57,301 nt of DNA from Thermoplasmata archaeon (GTDB taxonomy: Archaea; Thermoplasmatota; Thermoplasmata; Lutacidiplasmatales; UBA184): the NCBI GenBank assembly GCA_022750455.1, contig JAKIVR010000007.1:1-57301 (forward strand), read 5' to 3'. The notes beneath the pieces were generated by a model, which did no database searches, was not told where the DNA came from, and worked only from the letters and a program-made list of their open reading frames with translations. Position numbers and translations under genes: made by a program. Every line of letters starts with the position of its first letter. The stretch's first letter is position 1. Shown here one piece after another: positions 28,186 to 37,890 of this stretch.

Positions 28186-29166
28186 CTATCTTGTGGTCGG
28201 GTCCGGTGCGAGCGCGACGAAGTACCGCTGGCAGGCGATCAGGAGCCGGATCGGCCCGACCACGACCACGGCACCGAGCCCGATCCGGACGAGGTTGAGG
28301 AGGCTGGCTCCCCCGAGCGCCACGCCGGCGTAGACGAGGAGTCGCGTGGAGCGAAGCGATTCGGTGGACATTCCGGAGCGTGAGAGTTCCACGATCCCTT
28401 CGAGGCTTTGGGTGACGTACTGCGCGAGGACCATCTCCATCCCGAGAAGAACGCCGGTGAAGACGATCGAGACCCGGAGGACCTCGGCGCACGAGGCATT
28501 GACCTGGGCCTGTTGGGACGGCGAGACCGGCAGGGGCGTACCGTTCGGGCTGACGGTTGGATGCAACGGACCGACGAGGATCACCCCCGTCACTCCGATC
28601 AAGGCGACCCCGGTCAAAACGATGAGCAGAAGCGTCCCGAAGGCGAACCGATAGTTGGTCTGGGCGTTCCTGGCGGCCCCGGAGGGCGGGACCACGCGGT
28701 ACACTCCCGAGACGACCGGGAACTGACGTAGCGCGTGGATGCCCTCCCGCCACCGGAGGAATCCAATCAGTGACAGGATGAGCGCCGCCAGACCGCCGAG
28801 TGTTGCCAACCCGACCAGCCCGATCTCAGTCAGCGGGATTCCACTCGGCCCGGCAGAGAACGGCAGCCCGGCCGACGACGAGCCGTTGAAGAACCGTCCG
28901 GACGCGGGATCCACGAATAGGAGCGCGATCCCAATGAGTTGGATTCCCAGCATGAGGAGCAGGGCCCACCGATGGAGGGCGAGTCCACTCCGCACCGAAC
29001 GGACGCCCTGGAGTTCCGGGGGTCCGAACGAAGGAACCGGAACCGGTGTCGAGGGAATCTCTCGAACGCCCGATGGGCCGGCATACCTCGAAGGCGGCGG
29101 CCGCATTCCGTCCGGAGGGGGAGGGACGGAGGGCGATGGCGGATCCGGAGAGGACGGGGTGGCCAC
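28186..29166 (-). CDS. Multi-pass membrane protein of unknown function
   Basis: Pro-rich N-terminus then several hydrophobic helices. Confidence 0.65.
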   Translation of the reverse strand: MATPSSPDPPSPSVPPPPDGMRPPPSRYAGPSGVREIPSTPVPVPSFGPPELQGVRSVRSGLALHRWALLLMLGIQLIGIALLFVDPASGRFFNGSSSAGLPFSAGPSGIPLTEIGLVGLATLGGLAALILSLIGFLRWREGIHALRQFPVVSGVYRVVPPSGAARNAQTNYRFAFGTLLLIVLTGVALIGVTGVILVGPLHPTVSPNGTPLPVSPSQQAQVNASCAEVLRVSIVFTGVLLGMEMVLAQYVTQSLEGIVELSRSGMSTESLRSTRLLVYAGVALGGASLLNLVRIGLGAVVVVGPIRLLIACQRYFVALAPDPTTR

Positions 29167-29303
29167 GGATCGGCGCAGGGAGTCCGACGATACGAACGCG
29201 CGCGGCTGTTCGAGGGCCTGGGCCGGCTCGTCGAGATTCTGACTCGCCGCCGCCGACGGGCCGGGTCGCTCCGCGGAGCGGGTCGGGCCCCCGCCCGCAC
29301 GAC

Positions 29304-29311
29304 GTTAAATA
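29304..29311 (+). promoter_or_regulatory. TATA box of 5S rRNA gene
   Basis: gttaaata centred ~26 nt upstream of inferred 5S start. Confidence 0.65.
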
Positions 29312-29333
29312 GGGTGCCACAGTCGCCCCGCTC

Positions 29334-29456
29334 GGCTGACGGTCATAGCGGCGGGGTCACACCCGGTCTCATTCCGAACCCGGCAGTTAAGCCCGCTGGC
29401 GTTCCGCGTGGTACTGAAGTACGCGAGTCTACGGGAAGCGCGGAGAGCTGTCAGCC
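29334..29456 (+). rRNA. rrf: 5S ribosomal RNA
   Basis: CCGAACCCGGCAGTTAAGCC core; terminal pairing GGCTGAC...GTCAGCC. Confidence 0.92.
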
Positions 29457-29511
29457 ACTCTCCCTCTGAGCGGTTAAATTCCGGTTCCGTTCACGAGCGT
29501 CAGGTCCACCC

Positions 29512-30360
29512 ATGATGCTCGGAGCGCACGTCGGAACCTCCGGCGGGATCGCCAAGGCGCCCGAACGAGGGAAAGAGATCGGCGCCGAGGCGATCCAGAT
29601 CTTCTCGAAGAGCCCCCAGATGTGGAAGGGGCCTCCGATCCTCCCCGAGGCCGCCGCCGCCTTCCAGTCGGCCGTGAAATCCGCGGGCCTGCAGCGGACC
29701 GGTATCCACCACTGTTACCTGACGAACCTCGCCTCGCCGGACCCGCGGATCCAGGCCTCCTCCCGGGCGGCATTCCTGGACGAGCTGCACCGGGCCGAAC
29801 AGCTCGGGGTCGACCACGTCATCTTCCACCCCGGGTCCCACCTGGGCGCCGGATTCGAGGAAGGCTCCCAGCGGATCGTCGACGCCCTGCTCTGGGCGAT
29901 CGGCGAGGCCCCGAACGGAAAGTTCCGGATCCTTCTGGAGAACGCCGCGGGCCAGGGCAACGCCGTCGGCTCGACGTTCGAGGAGCTGGCGTCGATCCTC
30001 GATCGTCTCGCCCCGAAGGAGCGGTTCGGGATCACGGTCGACACGTGCCATCTCTTCGCGGCCGGGAACGACTTCCGCACCGCGGAGGGGTACGCGGCCG
30101 TCGTGGAGCAGATCCGCTCCACCGTCGGGATCCGGCGAGTCGGCGCCTTCCATCTCAACGACAGCAAGGCGGAGCTCGGCAAGCATCTCGACCGACACGA
30201 GAACATCGGCAAGGGCCACATTGGCACCGCCGGATTCAAGCCTTGGGTGAACGACCCGAGCTGGGCGAAGGTTCCGGGATACCTAGAGACTCCGATGGGC
30301 GACGACGAGTACGCCGCCTACGTCACCGACCTCGCGACGCTGCGTTCGCTCCTCGACTGA
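29512..30360 (+). CDS. nfo: Endonuclease IV (AP endonuclease)
   Basis: GAHVGTSGGIAKA, ILLENAAGQGNAVGSTFEEL, DTCHLFAAG, HLNDSKAELGKHLDRHENIGKGHIG. Confidence 0.95.
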   Translation: MMLGAHVGTSGGIAKAPERGKEIGAEAIQIFSKSPQMWKGPPILPEAAAAFQSAVKSAGLQRTGIHHCYLTNLASPDPRIQASSRAAFLDELHRAEQLGVDHVIFHPGSHLGAGFEEGSQRIVDALLWAIGEAPNGKFRILLENAAGQGNAVGSTFEELASILDRLAPKERFGITVDTCHLFAAGNDFRTAEGYAAVVEQIRSTVGIRRVGAFHLNDSKAELGKHLDRHENIGKGHIGTAGFKPWVNDPSWAKVPGYLETPMGDDEYAAYVTDLATLRSLLD

Positions 30361-30406
30361 GCTCGGCCGAATCCCTCTTGTACGGTCGCTCGCTCCGCGG
30401 GCCGGC

Positions 30407-31294
30407 GTGGGGACCGAAGCGGCGGCGGGGACGAGGTCGAGCCCCGCGCGGGCGCTCGTGGAACTGTTGCTCGGCCGCGGGGGCGACTCTCCGGCGATCA
30501 GCGACGCCGCAGCCGCCCTGATTCCCAGCCCCCCGTTCCCGGGCCCTTTCCGAACGCCCCTTCAGCAGTTCGCCGACCCTCCGTCCGCCGCGATCCGCCC
30601 CATCGTCGCCACGGCGGCGGAAGCGACCGAGTCGTTGTGGCATCCGTTCCGACGAGCCGCGCTCGCCGGGGGATTTCCGTGCGTCGTCGGGCTCGACGTC
30701 CCGGGCGGCGCGGGGGCGTCGTGGGACGATTTTGCGCTGTTCGGCAGCGTTCCCCGAGCGAGGGTCGTCGCTCCCCCCGATGCGGCGGGAGCCCTCGCCG
30801 CCTTGCGCGCGCTCGAGAGGGTCCCCGGTCCCACGTACCTCCGGATCCCGGCCGAAGAGGGGCCGACCGCCGGCGGGACCGCGTTCGCGTTCGGCGTCAC
30901 GCCGGAGCTGCGGGCCGGCAACGACCTCACGGTGATCGGGGTCGGGCGGGGCGTCTGGCTGGCGCACGGCGCCGCGGAGGCAATGGGCCGGCAGGGGGCC
31001 TCGGTCCGCGTGCTCGACGGCTCCTCGATCAAACCGGGCGACTCGGCCGCCCTCCTGCGTGCCGCCCGGCAGACCCGCGGGATCGTCGTGGTCGAAGAGC
31101 ACATCGCCCGCACCGGGTTCGGGAGCTTCGTCGCGGCGACCGTGACCGAGTCGGCGCCGGTCCCGATCCGTCGGGTCGGTATCCCCGACCTGCCTCCGAC
31201 CGACCACCAGGGAGCGGCGGCCTGCGGCGTGACCCTCGAACGGGTCGTCGAAGAGGCGTCGGCGCTGCTCCGGTCGAGTGGAAAACTACACTAA
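30407..31294 (+). CDS. Divergent transketolase C-terminal-section-like protein
   Basis: Pyr-like segment ARVVAPPDAAGALAALRALERVPGPTYLRIPAE and C-terminal domain DLTVIGVGRGVWLAHGAAEAMGRQGASVRVLDGSSIKP; N-terminal part degenerate. Confidence 0.7.
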   Translation: MGTEAAAGTRSSPARALVELLLGRGGDSPAISDAAAALIPSPPFPGPFRTPLQQFADPPSAAIRPIVATAAEATESLWHPFRRAALAGGFPCVVGLDVPGGAGASWDDFALFGSVPRARVVAPPDAAGALAALRALERVPGPTYLRIPAEEGPTAGGTAFAFGVTPELRAGNDLTVIGVGRGVWLAHGAAEAMGRQGASVRVLDGSSIKPGDSAALLRAARQTRGIVVVEEHIARTGFGSFVAATVTESAPVPIRRVGIPDLPPTDHQGAAACGVTLERVVEEASALLRSSGKLH

Positions 31295-31318
31295 CGGGCG
31301 CGGCTACGCGGACGGACG

Positions 31319-32002
31319 ATGAAGCTCTTCCTCGACACCGCGAGCGTCTCCGAGATCCGCCGGATGTGGGAGGTCGGGATCCTCGACGGGGTCACCACGA
31401 ACCCGTCGCTCGTCTCCAAGGAAGGCCGCGTCTTCGAGGACATCATCGAGGAGATCTGCGCCCTCGGGGTCCCGTCGGTCTCCGCGGAGGTCGTCGCGAC
31501 CGACGTCGACGGGATGCTGCGGGAAGGGCACCACCTGGCGGCGCTGCATCCGTCCATCTACGTGAAGATCCCGATGACGGCCGCCGGCTTGCAGGCGACC
31601 AAGCAGCTCAGCCGCGAGAAGATCCGCGTCAACATGACTCTCGTCTTCTCGGCGAACCAGGCGTTGTTGGCGGCCAAGGTCGGCGCCGCCTACGTCAGCC
31701 CGTTCATCGGCCGACTCGACGACCAGGGGCAGGACGGGATGGAGCTGATCCGGGACATCCATACGATCTACCAGGCGTACAAGTACCCGACCGAGATCCT
31801 CGTGGCGAGCATCCGTCATCCGATCCACGTGCTCGAGGCCGCCAAGATCGGCGCCGACATCGGAACGATGCCGTTCGCCGTGATGGAGAAGCTCGTCCAA
31901 CATCCGTTGACGGACATCGGGCTCGCCCGGTTCCTGAAGGACTGGGAGAAGGTCCCCGTCCGGGCGAAGGTCACGGGACCGGGACCCCAATCGACGCGAT
32001 GA
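31319..32002 (+). CDS. tal: Transaldolase / fructose-6-phosphate aldolase
   Basis: MKLFLDTASVSEIRRMWEVGILDGVTTNPSL, VNMTLVFSANQALLAAKVGAAYVSPFIGRLDD. Confidence 0.95.
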   Translation: MKLFLDTASVSEIRRMWEVGILDGVTTNPSLVSKEGRVFEDIIEEICALGVPSVSAEVVATDVDGMLREGHHLAALHPSIYVKIPMTAAGLQATKQLSREKIRVNMTLVFSANQALLAAKVGAAYVSPFIGRLDDQGQDGMELIRDIHTIYQAYKYPTEILVASIRHPIHVLEAAKIGADIGTMPFAVMEKLVQHPLTDIGLARFLKDWEKVPVRAKVTGPGPQSTR

Positions 32003-32283
32003 GCTCCACTCCGCTCCTCGACAAGTATCTCGTTCTCACCGCCGAGGCGCTGGCGCGCGTACGTCCGGCCCCCCCCGCCCGCTCGTTCCTCGTCGGGGCG
32101 TCGGAGGATTTCCTCTCCATGGCCCGGGCCTACCTCGCGGACGCTCGACACTTCCAGTCGCAGGGGGATGCGGAGCGCGCTTTGGCGGCCGTGAGCTACG
32201 CCCATGGCTGGATCGACGCCGGGGTACGGCTGGGACTCTTGGATGGAGGGGATGACGACGTCCGATTCACCCCGTTCAAGTGA
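31999..32283 (+). CDS. DUF357-like small helical protein
   Basis: 94 aa, ATGA overlap with tal; ARAYLADARHFQSQGDAERALAAVSYAHGWIDAGVRLGLL. Confidence 0.75.
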   Translation: MSSTPLLDKYLVLTAEALARVRPAPPARSFLVGASEDFLSMARAYLADARHFQSQGDAERALAAVSYAHGWIDAGVRLGLLDGGDDDVRFTPFK

Positions 32284-32905
32284 GCCCGCGCCCGAGCCGG
32301 TCCCCGAGGCGGTGCTCGCCGCGATCGAGTCCCACCTCTCGGGACGGGAGAAGATGCGCGACCGGTTGCACGACGAGGCCCGGCAACTCCGCCGGAACGC
32401 GCAGCGTGCGATGACCGCTTTGCACGCCGGGCGGGTCGCGCCGACGGCGCTCGCCGAGATCCGATCGGAGCTGGACCGGCTCGTGCTCGCGGCCCGCGGC
32501 GCCGACCCCCACGACGTCTCCGTCATCGACCCGGCGCTGCAGGAGGCCGTCGAGGCGCTGCTCCTCGGACGGGTGATGGAGGGCGGAGCGTGGCCCGGAC
32601 CCGCCGAGCTGGGCGTCGATCCCGAACCGTACGTCTACGCGCTCGGCGATCTCGTGGGAGAGGTCCGTCGCCTGACGCTCCAATCGCTGTCGAACGGTGA
32701 CCTGCCGAAGGCCGAGTCCCGTCTCGCGCTCATGGAGGCGCTGCAGGTCGCCCTGTTCCGCCTGGAGGCCCCGCGGAGCGTGTTGACGTTGAAACCGAAA
32801 CAGGACACGGCGCGCGCCCTCGTCGAGCGGACCCGGGGGGAGATCACCGTGGCGCGGCTGCTCGCCCAGGCGCGCCTCCCGCCTCAGCTCGGAGGGTCGG
32901 CGTGA
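32252..32905 (+). CDS. Translin family protein
   Basis: REKMRDRLHDEARQLRRNAQRAMTALHAG..., YALGDLVGEVRRLTLQSLSNGD pattern typical of archaeal translin. Confidence 0.75.
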   Translation: MTTSDSPRSSEPAPEPVPEAVLAAIESHLSGREKMRDRLHDEARQLRRNAQRAMTALHAGRVAPTALAEIRSELDRLVLAARGADPHDVSVIDPALQEAVEALLLGRVMEGGAWPGPAELGVDPEPYVYALGDLVGEVRRLTLQSLSNGDLPKAESRLALMEALQVALFRLEAPRSVLTLKPKQDTARALVERTRGEITVARLLAQARLPPQLGGSA

Positions 32906-33690
32906 GCGCTCCCCTCCGGACGATCGGCGTGATCGGGGGATCCGGGATCCAGAACCTGGGAGGCGCGGTCCTGGCGACGCATCGGGTCTCCACGCCGTGG
33001 GGCGCTCCGTCCGCCGCGATCGAGGAGCGTCGGATCGGGGAGCTCCGGGTGCTCTTCCTGCCTCGGCACGGCGTGGGCCACACCATTCCGCCGCACCGGG
33101 TCAACTACCGAGCGAACATCGATGCCTTGGTCCAGCTCGGGACCGAGCGGATCATCACGGCGAGCTCCGTCGGCTCGCTCCAAGCCGAACTGCCTCCCGG
33201 GACGTTCGTGGTCCCGAACCAGTTCCTCGATTTCACTCACCAGCGGCCGACGACGTTCTTCGATGGAGGTCGGGTCGTCCATCTCGGGATGGCCGACCCG
33301 TTCTGCCCGGAGCTCACTCGGCACGCCGTCGCGGCCGGCCAGGAGATGTCGATCCTCGTCCGGGAGAATGCGACGTACGTCTGCATCGAAGGGCCCCGGT
33401 TCTCCACCCGGGCGGAGTCCCGATTCTACCGGACCTTGGCGGACATCATCGGGATGACGCTCGTGCCCGAGATCACGCTCGCCCGCGAGCGCGGCCTCTG
33501 CTACCTCTGCCTCGCGACCGTCACCGACTTCGATGTGTGGCAGGAGACCCCGGTCCAAGCCGAGGAGGTGGTCCGGGTGATGCGAGCGAACACCGACCGA
33601 GCGTTACAGCTGTTGGGGAAGATGATTCCCCGCTTGGCGCCGGCGCCCACCTGTGCGTGCGCCGCGGCCCTGCGCGGGGCCGAGATCTGA
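32902..33690 (+). CDS. mtnP: S-methyl-5'-thioadenosine phosphorylase family
   Basis: GVIGGSGIQNL, LPRHGVGHTIPPHRVNYRANI, EGPRFSTRAESRFYR, TDFDVW. Confidence 0.93.
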   Translation: MSAPLRTIGVIGGSGIQNLGGAVLATHRVSTPWGAPSAAIEERRIGELRVLFLPRHGVGHTIPPHRVNYRANIDALVQLGTERIITASSVGSLQAELPPGTFVVPNQFLDFTHQRPTTFFDGGRVVHLGMADPFCPELTRHAVAAGQEMSILVRENATYVCIEGPRFSTRAESRFYRTLADIIGMTLVPEITLARERGLCYLCLATVTDFDVWQETPVQAEEVVRVMRANTDRALQLLGKMIPRLAPAPTCACAAALRGAEI

Positions 33691-33698
33691 TCGTCGGA

Positions 33699-33908
33699 TC
33701 ACTCGTCGCGCGGTCCCCATCGGACCGTGATCGGGACGACGCCGGCGTCGAACTCCTTCTCCGCGATCGTGACCGGGTCGATCAGATCGTCGGGCACTTC
33801 CACCAGGATCGGCGCGCCCAGCGAGACCTGCAGGGCCCGGGCACCGAGGATCCGTGCGCGCTCGAATCGGGTATACACTCTACCCGTCTCCGAGGTTTCA
33901 TTGGACAC
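33699..33908 (-). CDS. rpoK: DNA-directed RNA polymerase subunit K (Rpo6/RpoK)
   Basis: [30 protein letters not shown]...[29 protein letters not shown] start inferred. Confidence 0.87.
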   Translation of the reverse strand: MSNETSETGRVYTRFERARILGARALQVSLGAPILVEVPDDLIDPVTIAEKEFDAGVVPITVRWGPRDE

Positions 33909-34231
33909 AGCGGATACCCTCAGAGCCGGGGCAACATCCCCAGCTGACAAGGTGGCGAGCACCCCGGGTGGGTTATATACCATTTGCCGGGCCGCAAATC
34001 GGTCTTACTAAGCGCCCATCGGCCGAAAACTCACTAACAAAATTCCCCCGGTTCCGCGGTCCGAGCGGGCGGAGATCCCTCGCGTGGGGGGTCCCACGTT
34101 CGACCGCCACCGGGCGGAGCCGGAGCTCCGGCATCGGCGCCGACATCCGGGCGCGCTCGCCCTCTCCCCGCCCCGTCCCGGTGCCGGTTCCGTTTCGCGT
34201 AGGTTTATGGGCCGGCGCCCCTCGACCGAGC

Positions 34232-34714
34232 ATGCCTCGGAAATGGGCCATCCTGGGGGGAGTGGCCATCGTCGCCGGGATCGTCCTCTTGTTCCTCTCG
34301 GTGTCGATCCAGACCACGCCAACCACGGTGGTGGTCCCGGCGGGACAGGTGGACACACCCGCCTCCAACGTCCTCGGCACCGAGACGTTGACGGCCTCAT
34401 GGTCCGGCGGCAACCCGTTGACCTCGTTCTATCTCGTCGCCGGCACGCCGACGTGCCACGGAACTCCCGCGGGGATGGTGGCGGAGGGTTCGGGCGCCAA
34501 CGGGACTCTCTCCGCGGCGATCCCGAGCGGCGGCTCCTACTCGATGTATGCCTGCCTCGGTGGATCGGGCGAGGAGATCACGGTCAGTTGGACGGCTACT
34601 GGATATTCTCCTCTCGGGGTCGCGGGAGGAGTGGCCTTGGTCGGCGGAGCGATGGTTCTCCTGGCCGAATTCCTCTCGAAGGCGCGGATCCAACCCCCCG
34701 ACGCTCCCGTCTGA
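34232..34714 (+). CDS. Small membrane/secreted protein of unknown function
   Basis: N- and C-terminal TM helices, NGT/NxS extracellular segment with two Cys. Confidence 0.6.
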   Translation: MPRKWAILGGVAIVAGIVLLFLSVSIQTTPTTVVVPAGQVDTPASNVLGTETLTASWSGGNPLTSFYLVAGTPTCHGTPAGMVAEGSGANGTLSAAIPSGGSYSMYACLGGSGEEITVSWTATGYSPLGVAGGVALVGGAMVLLAEFLSKARIQPPDAPV

Positions 34715-34861
34715 GGGGACGCTCGATACGAGCCGCCGTCCGGGAGTGAGTCCCGTCCCGGCCCACCTCGATCGTTTGTTGGGCGTTCCAGAGCGCGTCG
34801 TTCCGGAGCTCGCGGATCCGAACGTTGGCAACCTTTTCCGTCGCGCGGCCATTCGCCGATC

Positions 34862-35263
34862 ATGGCGAAGGAGCCGGTGGAACCGACCTTCTTCGGTCCT
34901 CTGCTCCTCGCTCGGGAGTTCGCCCAGACCGTGAGCTTCTATCGCTCCGTCTGTGAGCTCCCCGTCGAGGGCGCGGCTCCGTACGCCAAGTGCATCTCGA
35001 AGCCGTCGTCGTTCTCCATCGTCGACGGCCGATGGTGGGCCGAGGTTAACGGCTCCGAGAATCCGTTCCAAGGAGAGAGTTCGGTCTCGAATGTGGTGCT
35101 GATGATCCAAGTGGAGAACGTGGAAGAGATGTTCCAACGATTGACGGTCACCGGAAAGAAGTTCCTGAGCCCCCCGCTGGTCCGCGAGCGGTTGGGGATC
35201 CGCAACGTCTTCCTAAGGGATCCCGACGGCCGATCGGTGATGTTGACGTCCCCACTCGGTTGA
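34862..35263 (+). CDS. VOC (glyoxalase/bleomycin-resistance fold) protein
   Basis: FYRSVCELPVE...NVFLRDPDGRSVMLTSPLG. Confidence 0.8.
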   Translation: MAKEPVEPTFFGPLLLAREFAQTVSFYRSVCELPVEGAAPYAKCISKPSSFSIVDGRWWAEVNGSENPFQGESSVSNVVLMIQVENVEEMFQRLTVTGKKFLSPPLVRERLGIRNVFLRDPDGRSVMLTSPLG

Positions 35264-35301
35264 ACGGGTCCCGCGTGGGGTAAGTACGACCCGGCCCCTG
35301 G

Positions 35302-35760
35302 ATGGACGTGATCCAGCCCGGCGTGGCCGCCCCGGATTTCCAGGGACTGACGCAGGACGGACAACCGATCTCGCTCGCGACGTTCCGCGGACGCCCGGTG
35401 ATCCTGTTCTTCTATCCGAAGGCGAACTCGGGCGGCTGCTCCACCGAGGCGCGGGGATTCGCGGAACACTACACCGAATTCCAGCGGGCCGGAATGGACG
35501 TCATCGGCATCAGCGTCGATTCGATCGAGGAGCAGAAGCGGTTCGCGGAGAACTGCCACCTCCCGTTTCCTCTCGTCGCCGACCACGACAAGTCGATCGC
35601 CCGCCAGTACGGGGTGCTCGGGTTCCTCGGGATCGCCCAACGGGTGACGTTCTTCCTCGACGCGGACGGGAAGGTCGTGGAACGCGTGGAGGGCCTCCTC
35701 CCCACCCGGCACGTCCAACGCGCCCTCGAACGACTCAGCGAATCGCGTCCCCCTCCCTAG
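35302..35760 (+). CDS. Peroxiredoxin (Bcp/PrxQ-like)
   Basis: GVAAPDFQGLTQDGQPISLATFRGRPVILFFYPKANSGGCSTEARGF. Confidence 0.9.
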   Translation: MDVIQPGVAAPDFQGLTQDGQPISLATFRGRPVILFFYPKANSGGCSTEARGFAEHYTEFQRAGMDVIGISVDSIEEQKRFAENCHLPFPLVADHDKSIARQYGVLGFLGIAQRVTFFLDADGKVVERVEGLLPTRHVQRALERLSESRPPP

Positions 35761-35829
35761 TCGGTCCCGTTGGACGGGGCGAGGACAACGTCTAATCCCT
35801 GGGACGACCGAGCTCCCGCGCGGTCGTCC

Positions 35830-36495
35830 ATGAAGGTCATTCTGACCGGAGCCACCGGGATGGTGGGCCAGGGGGTCCTGCGCGAGTGCCTCCTCGACCC
35901 GCAGGTGGAATCCGTCGTATCCCTCGGTCGGAGCGCGACCGGCAAGAGCGACCCGAAACTACGCGAGCTCGTCCGCTCGGATCTCACGGACCTCGACCCG
36001 GTCGAGGACCAGCTCCGGGGGTTCGATGCCTGCTTCTTCTGCCTCGGGATCCCCTCCGCGGGGATGTCCGAGGCCGACTACACCCGGGTGACGTACGATC
36101 TCACGATCGCCGTGGCCCAGAAGCTGGTGAACCTGAATTCGGCGATGACGTTCATCTACGTCTCCGGGGCCGGGACCGACAGCTCCGAGCACGGACGATC
36201 GATGTGGGCCCGGGTGAAAGGTCGGACCGAGAACGCGTTGTTGCGGATGCCGTTCCGGGCCGCCTACATGTTCCGCCCGGGAGTGATCCGGGCCCGGCAT
36301 GGGATCCGGTCGCGCTCCACGACGTACCGCGTACTGTATGCCGTGCTGCTGCCCGTCGTGCTCCTGGCCGCGGCAGTCGCCCCCAGCGCGATCACCTCGA
36401 CCGAACAGGTCGGACGTGCCATGATCCACGCGGCCGGGCGAGGGGCCCCGAAGCCGCTCCTCGGGACCCGCGACATCAACGAGCTGGCCCGGTGA
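35830..36495 (+). CDS. NAD(P)-binding epimerase/SDR-like protein
   Basis: MKVILTGATGMVGQGVLRECLLD Rossmann motif. Confidence 0.85.
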   Translation: MKVILTGATGMVGQGVLRECLLDPQVESVVSLGRSATGKSDPKLRELVRSDLTDLDPVEDQLRGFDACFFCLGIPSAGMSEADYTRVTYDLTIAVAQKLVNLNSAMTFIYVSGAGTDSSEHGRSMWARVKGRTENALLRMPFRAAYMFRPGVIRARHGIRSRSTTYRVLYAVLLPVVLLAAAVAPSAITSTEQVGRAMIHAAGRGAPKPLLGTRDINELAR

Positions 36496-36563
36496 TCCCG
36501 AACGTTCGGGTCGCTCCCCGGTCGCGGTAAGCCCTAAGTCTCGGCCCGGTTCCCGCCCTCCAT

Positions 36564-37619
36564 ATGGCGAGCCAACAGTGGCGCTTCCTTTCCGTCGTCC
36601 TTCGACGGATCAGCAAGTTCCTGGCCCTGTTCGGCATCCTCTACGTCGCCGCGGCGGTCCTGTTCTATGTCCTGCAAGGCGGAGGGGTCTCGCTGTTCAC
36701 GTCGTTCTACTGGGCGATCGTCACTCTCTCGACCGTCGGTTATGGCGACGTGTTGCCGACCACGGGCGCCGCCCGGCTGATGACCATCGTGCTCCTCTTC
36801 GTAGAGATCTTCTTGGGAGCGTACCTGATCGGAACGGTGGGAGGAGTCATTACGGAGGAGAACCAGCGGCGTCAGATGGGCCTGTTGGGAACCGACATGA
36901 AGGCGCACATCGTCGTGCTCGGGTACGGAGGGGTCGGCAAGGCGGCCGTACGCGAGCTGCTCCAGCAGGACCAGACCACGGCGGTCGTCACCGAGAGGCC
37001 CGATGAGGTGCCGCCGCTCCGGTCCTTGGCCGGGGAGGACGAGCTGTTCGTCACTTACGGCGAGATCGCCGACACCGAGGTCTTGAACCGCGTCAGCGTC
37101 TCCACCGCTCGCGCCGTGATCGTCTGCAGCCAGGACGACGCGGCGAACCTGATCGCGTCGTTGAACGTCCGCACGCTCGCCCCGAAGGCCCGGATCGTCG
37201 TCGCGGTGAACCGGCCGGAGCTGCGGGAGACATTGCACGCGGCGGGGGTCACCTACGTGAGCTCGCCCGCCGACATGGGAGGACGGATGTGCGCGAGCGC
37301 CGCGTTCGAGCCGGAAGTGGCGCGGGCGATCGACGACATCACGGCCGCCGACGTCGCGGCCGACATGCAGGAGTACGTCCTCACCGACCGCACGCCCGTT
37401 CGCTCGGGGACGTTCGTCGAGGTCGAGGGGCAGGTGCGCGCCGCCTCGGGTTGCATCCTCGTCGGGCTCGCCCGGCGTCAGCCGGACGGCGAGTACCGGG
37501 GAACGGTCAACCCGGCGCCGACCGAACGGCTCGGACCGGGCGACGCCCTGCTGGTGCTCGGGAACCTTCCGAACCTGGAGAAGTTCCGCGCCTGGTTCGG
37601 CGTCGACCAGGGCCGCTGA
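36564..37619 (+). CDS. MthK-like 2TM potassium channel with RCK (TrkA-N/TrkA-C) domain
   Basis: Selectivity filter TLSTVGYGD, RCK VVLGYGGVGKAAVREL. Confidence 0.93.
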   Translation: MASQQWRFLSVVLRRISKFLALFGILYVAAAVLFYVLQGGGVSLFTSFYWAIVTLSTVGYGDVLPTTGAARLMTIVLLFVEIFLGAYLIGTVGGVITEENQRRQMGLLGTDMKAHIVVLGYGGVGKAAVRELLQQDQTTAVVTERPDEVPPLRSLAGEDELFVTYGEIADTEVLNRVSVSTARAVIVCSQDDAANLIASLNVRTLAPKARIVVAVNRPELRETLHAAGVTYVSSPADMGGRMCASAAFEPEVARAIDDITAADVAADMQEYVLTDRTPVRSGTFVEVEGQVRAASGCILVGLARRQPDGEYRGTVNPAPTERLGPGDALLVLGNLPNLEKFRAWFGVDQGR

Positions 37620-37703
37620 TCCCGGTCCTCTGAGTGGCTCGCCGCCTCGACCCGGGGGGGCAGGGAACGGCCCGTTCGAGGGCGCCGCTCCGGGGGCGGG
37701 AGG

Positions 37704-37777
37704 TGCGGGTACCGGGATTTGAACCCGAGTTATAGCCTTGGCAAGGCTATGTGATAACCAGACTACACCATACCCGC
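37704..37777 (-). tRNA. tRNA-Gly (GCC)
   Basis: GCGGGTA/TACCCGC acceptor, ATAGCC-TTGCCAA-GGCTAT anticodon arm, T-arm CTCGGG-TTCAAAT-CCCGG. Confidence 0.95.
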
Positions 37778-37890
37778 GCGGCTCCGCTGTGACTCTGTGC
37801 CCCCGGACCTTTCGGGCGTACGGTCGGAGTGTCTTGAACTCTTCTGCTCCGCGACGGACGGGGCTCCCCACCCGCGGGGGACCCCTCCCT

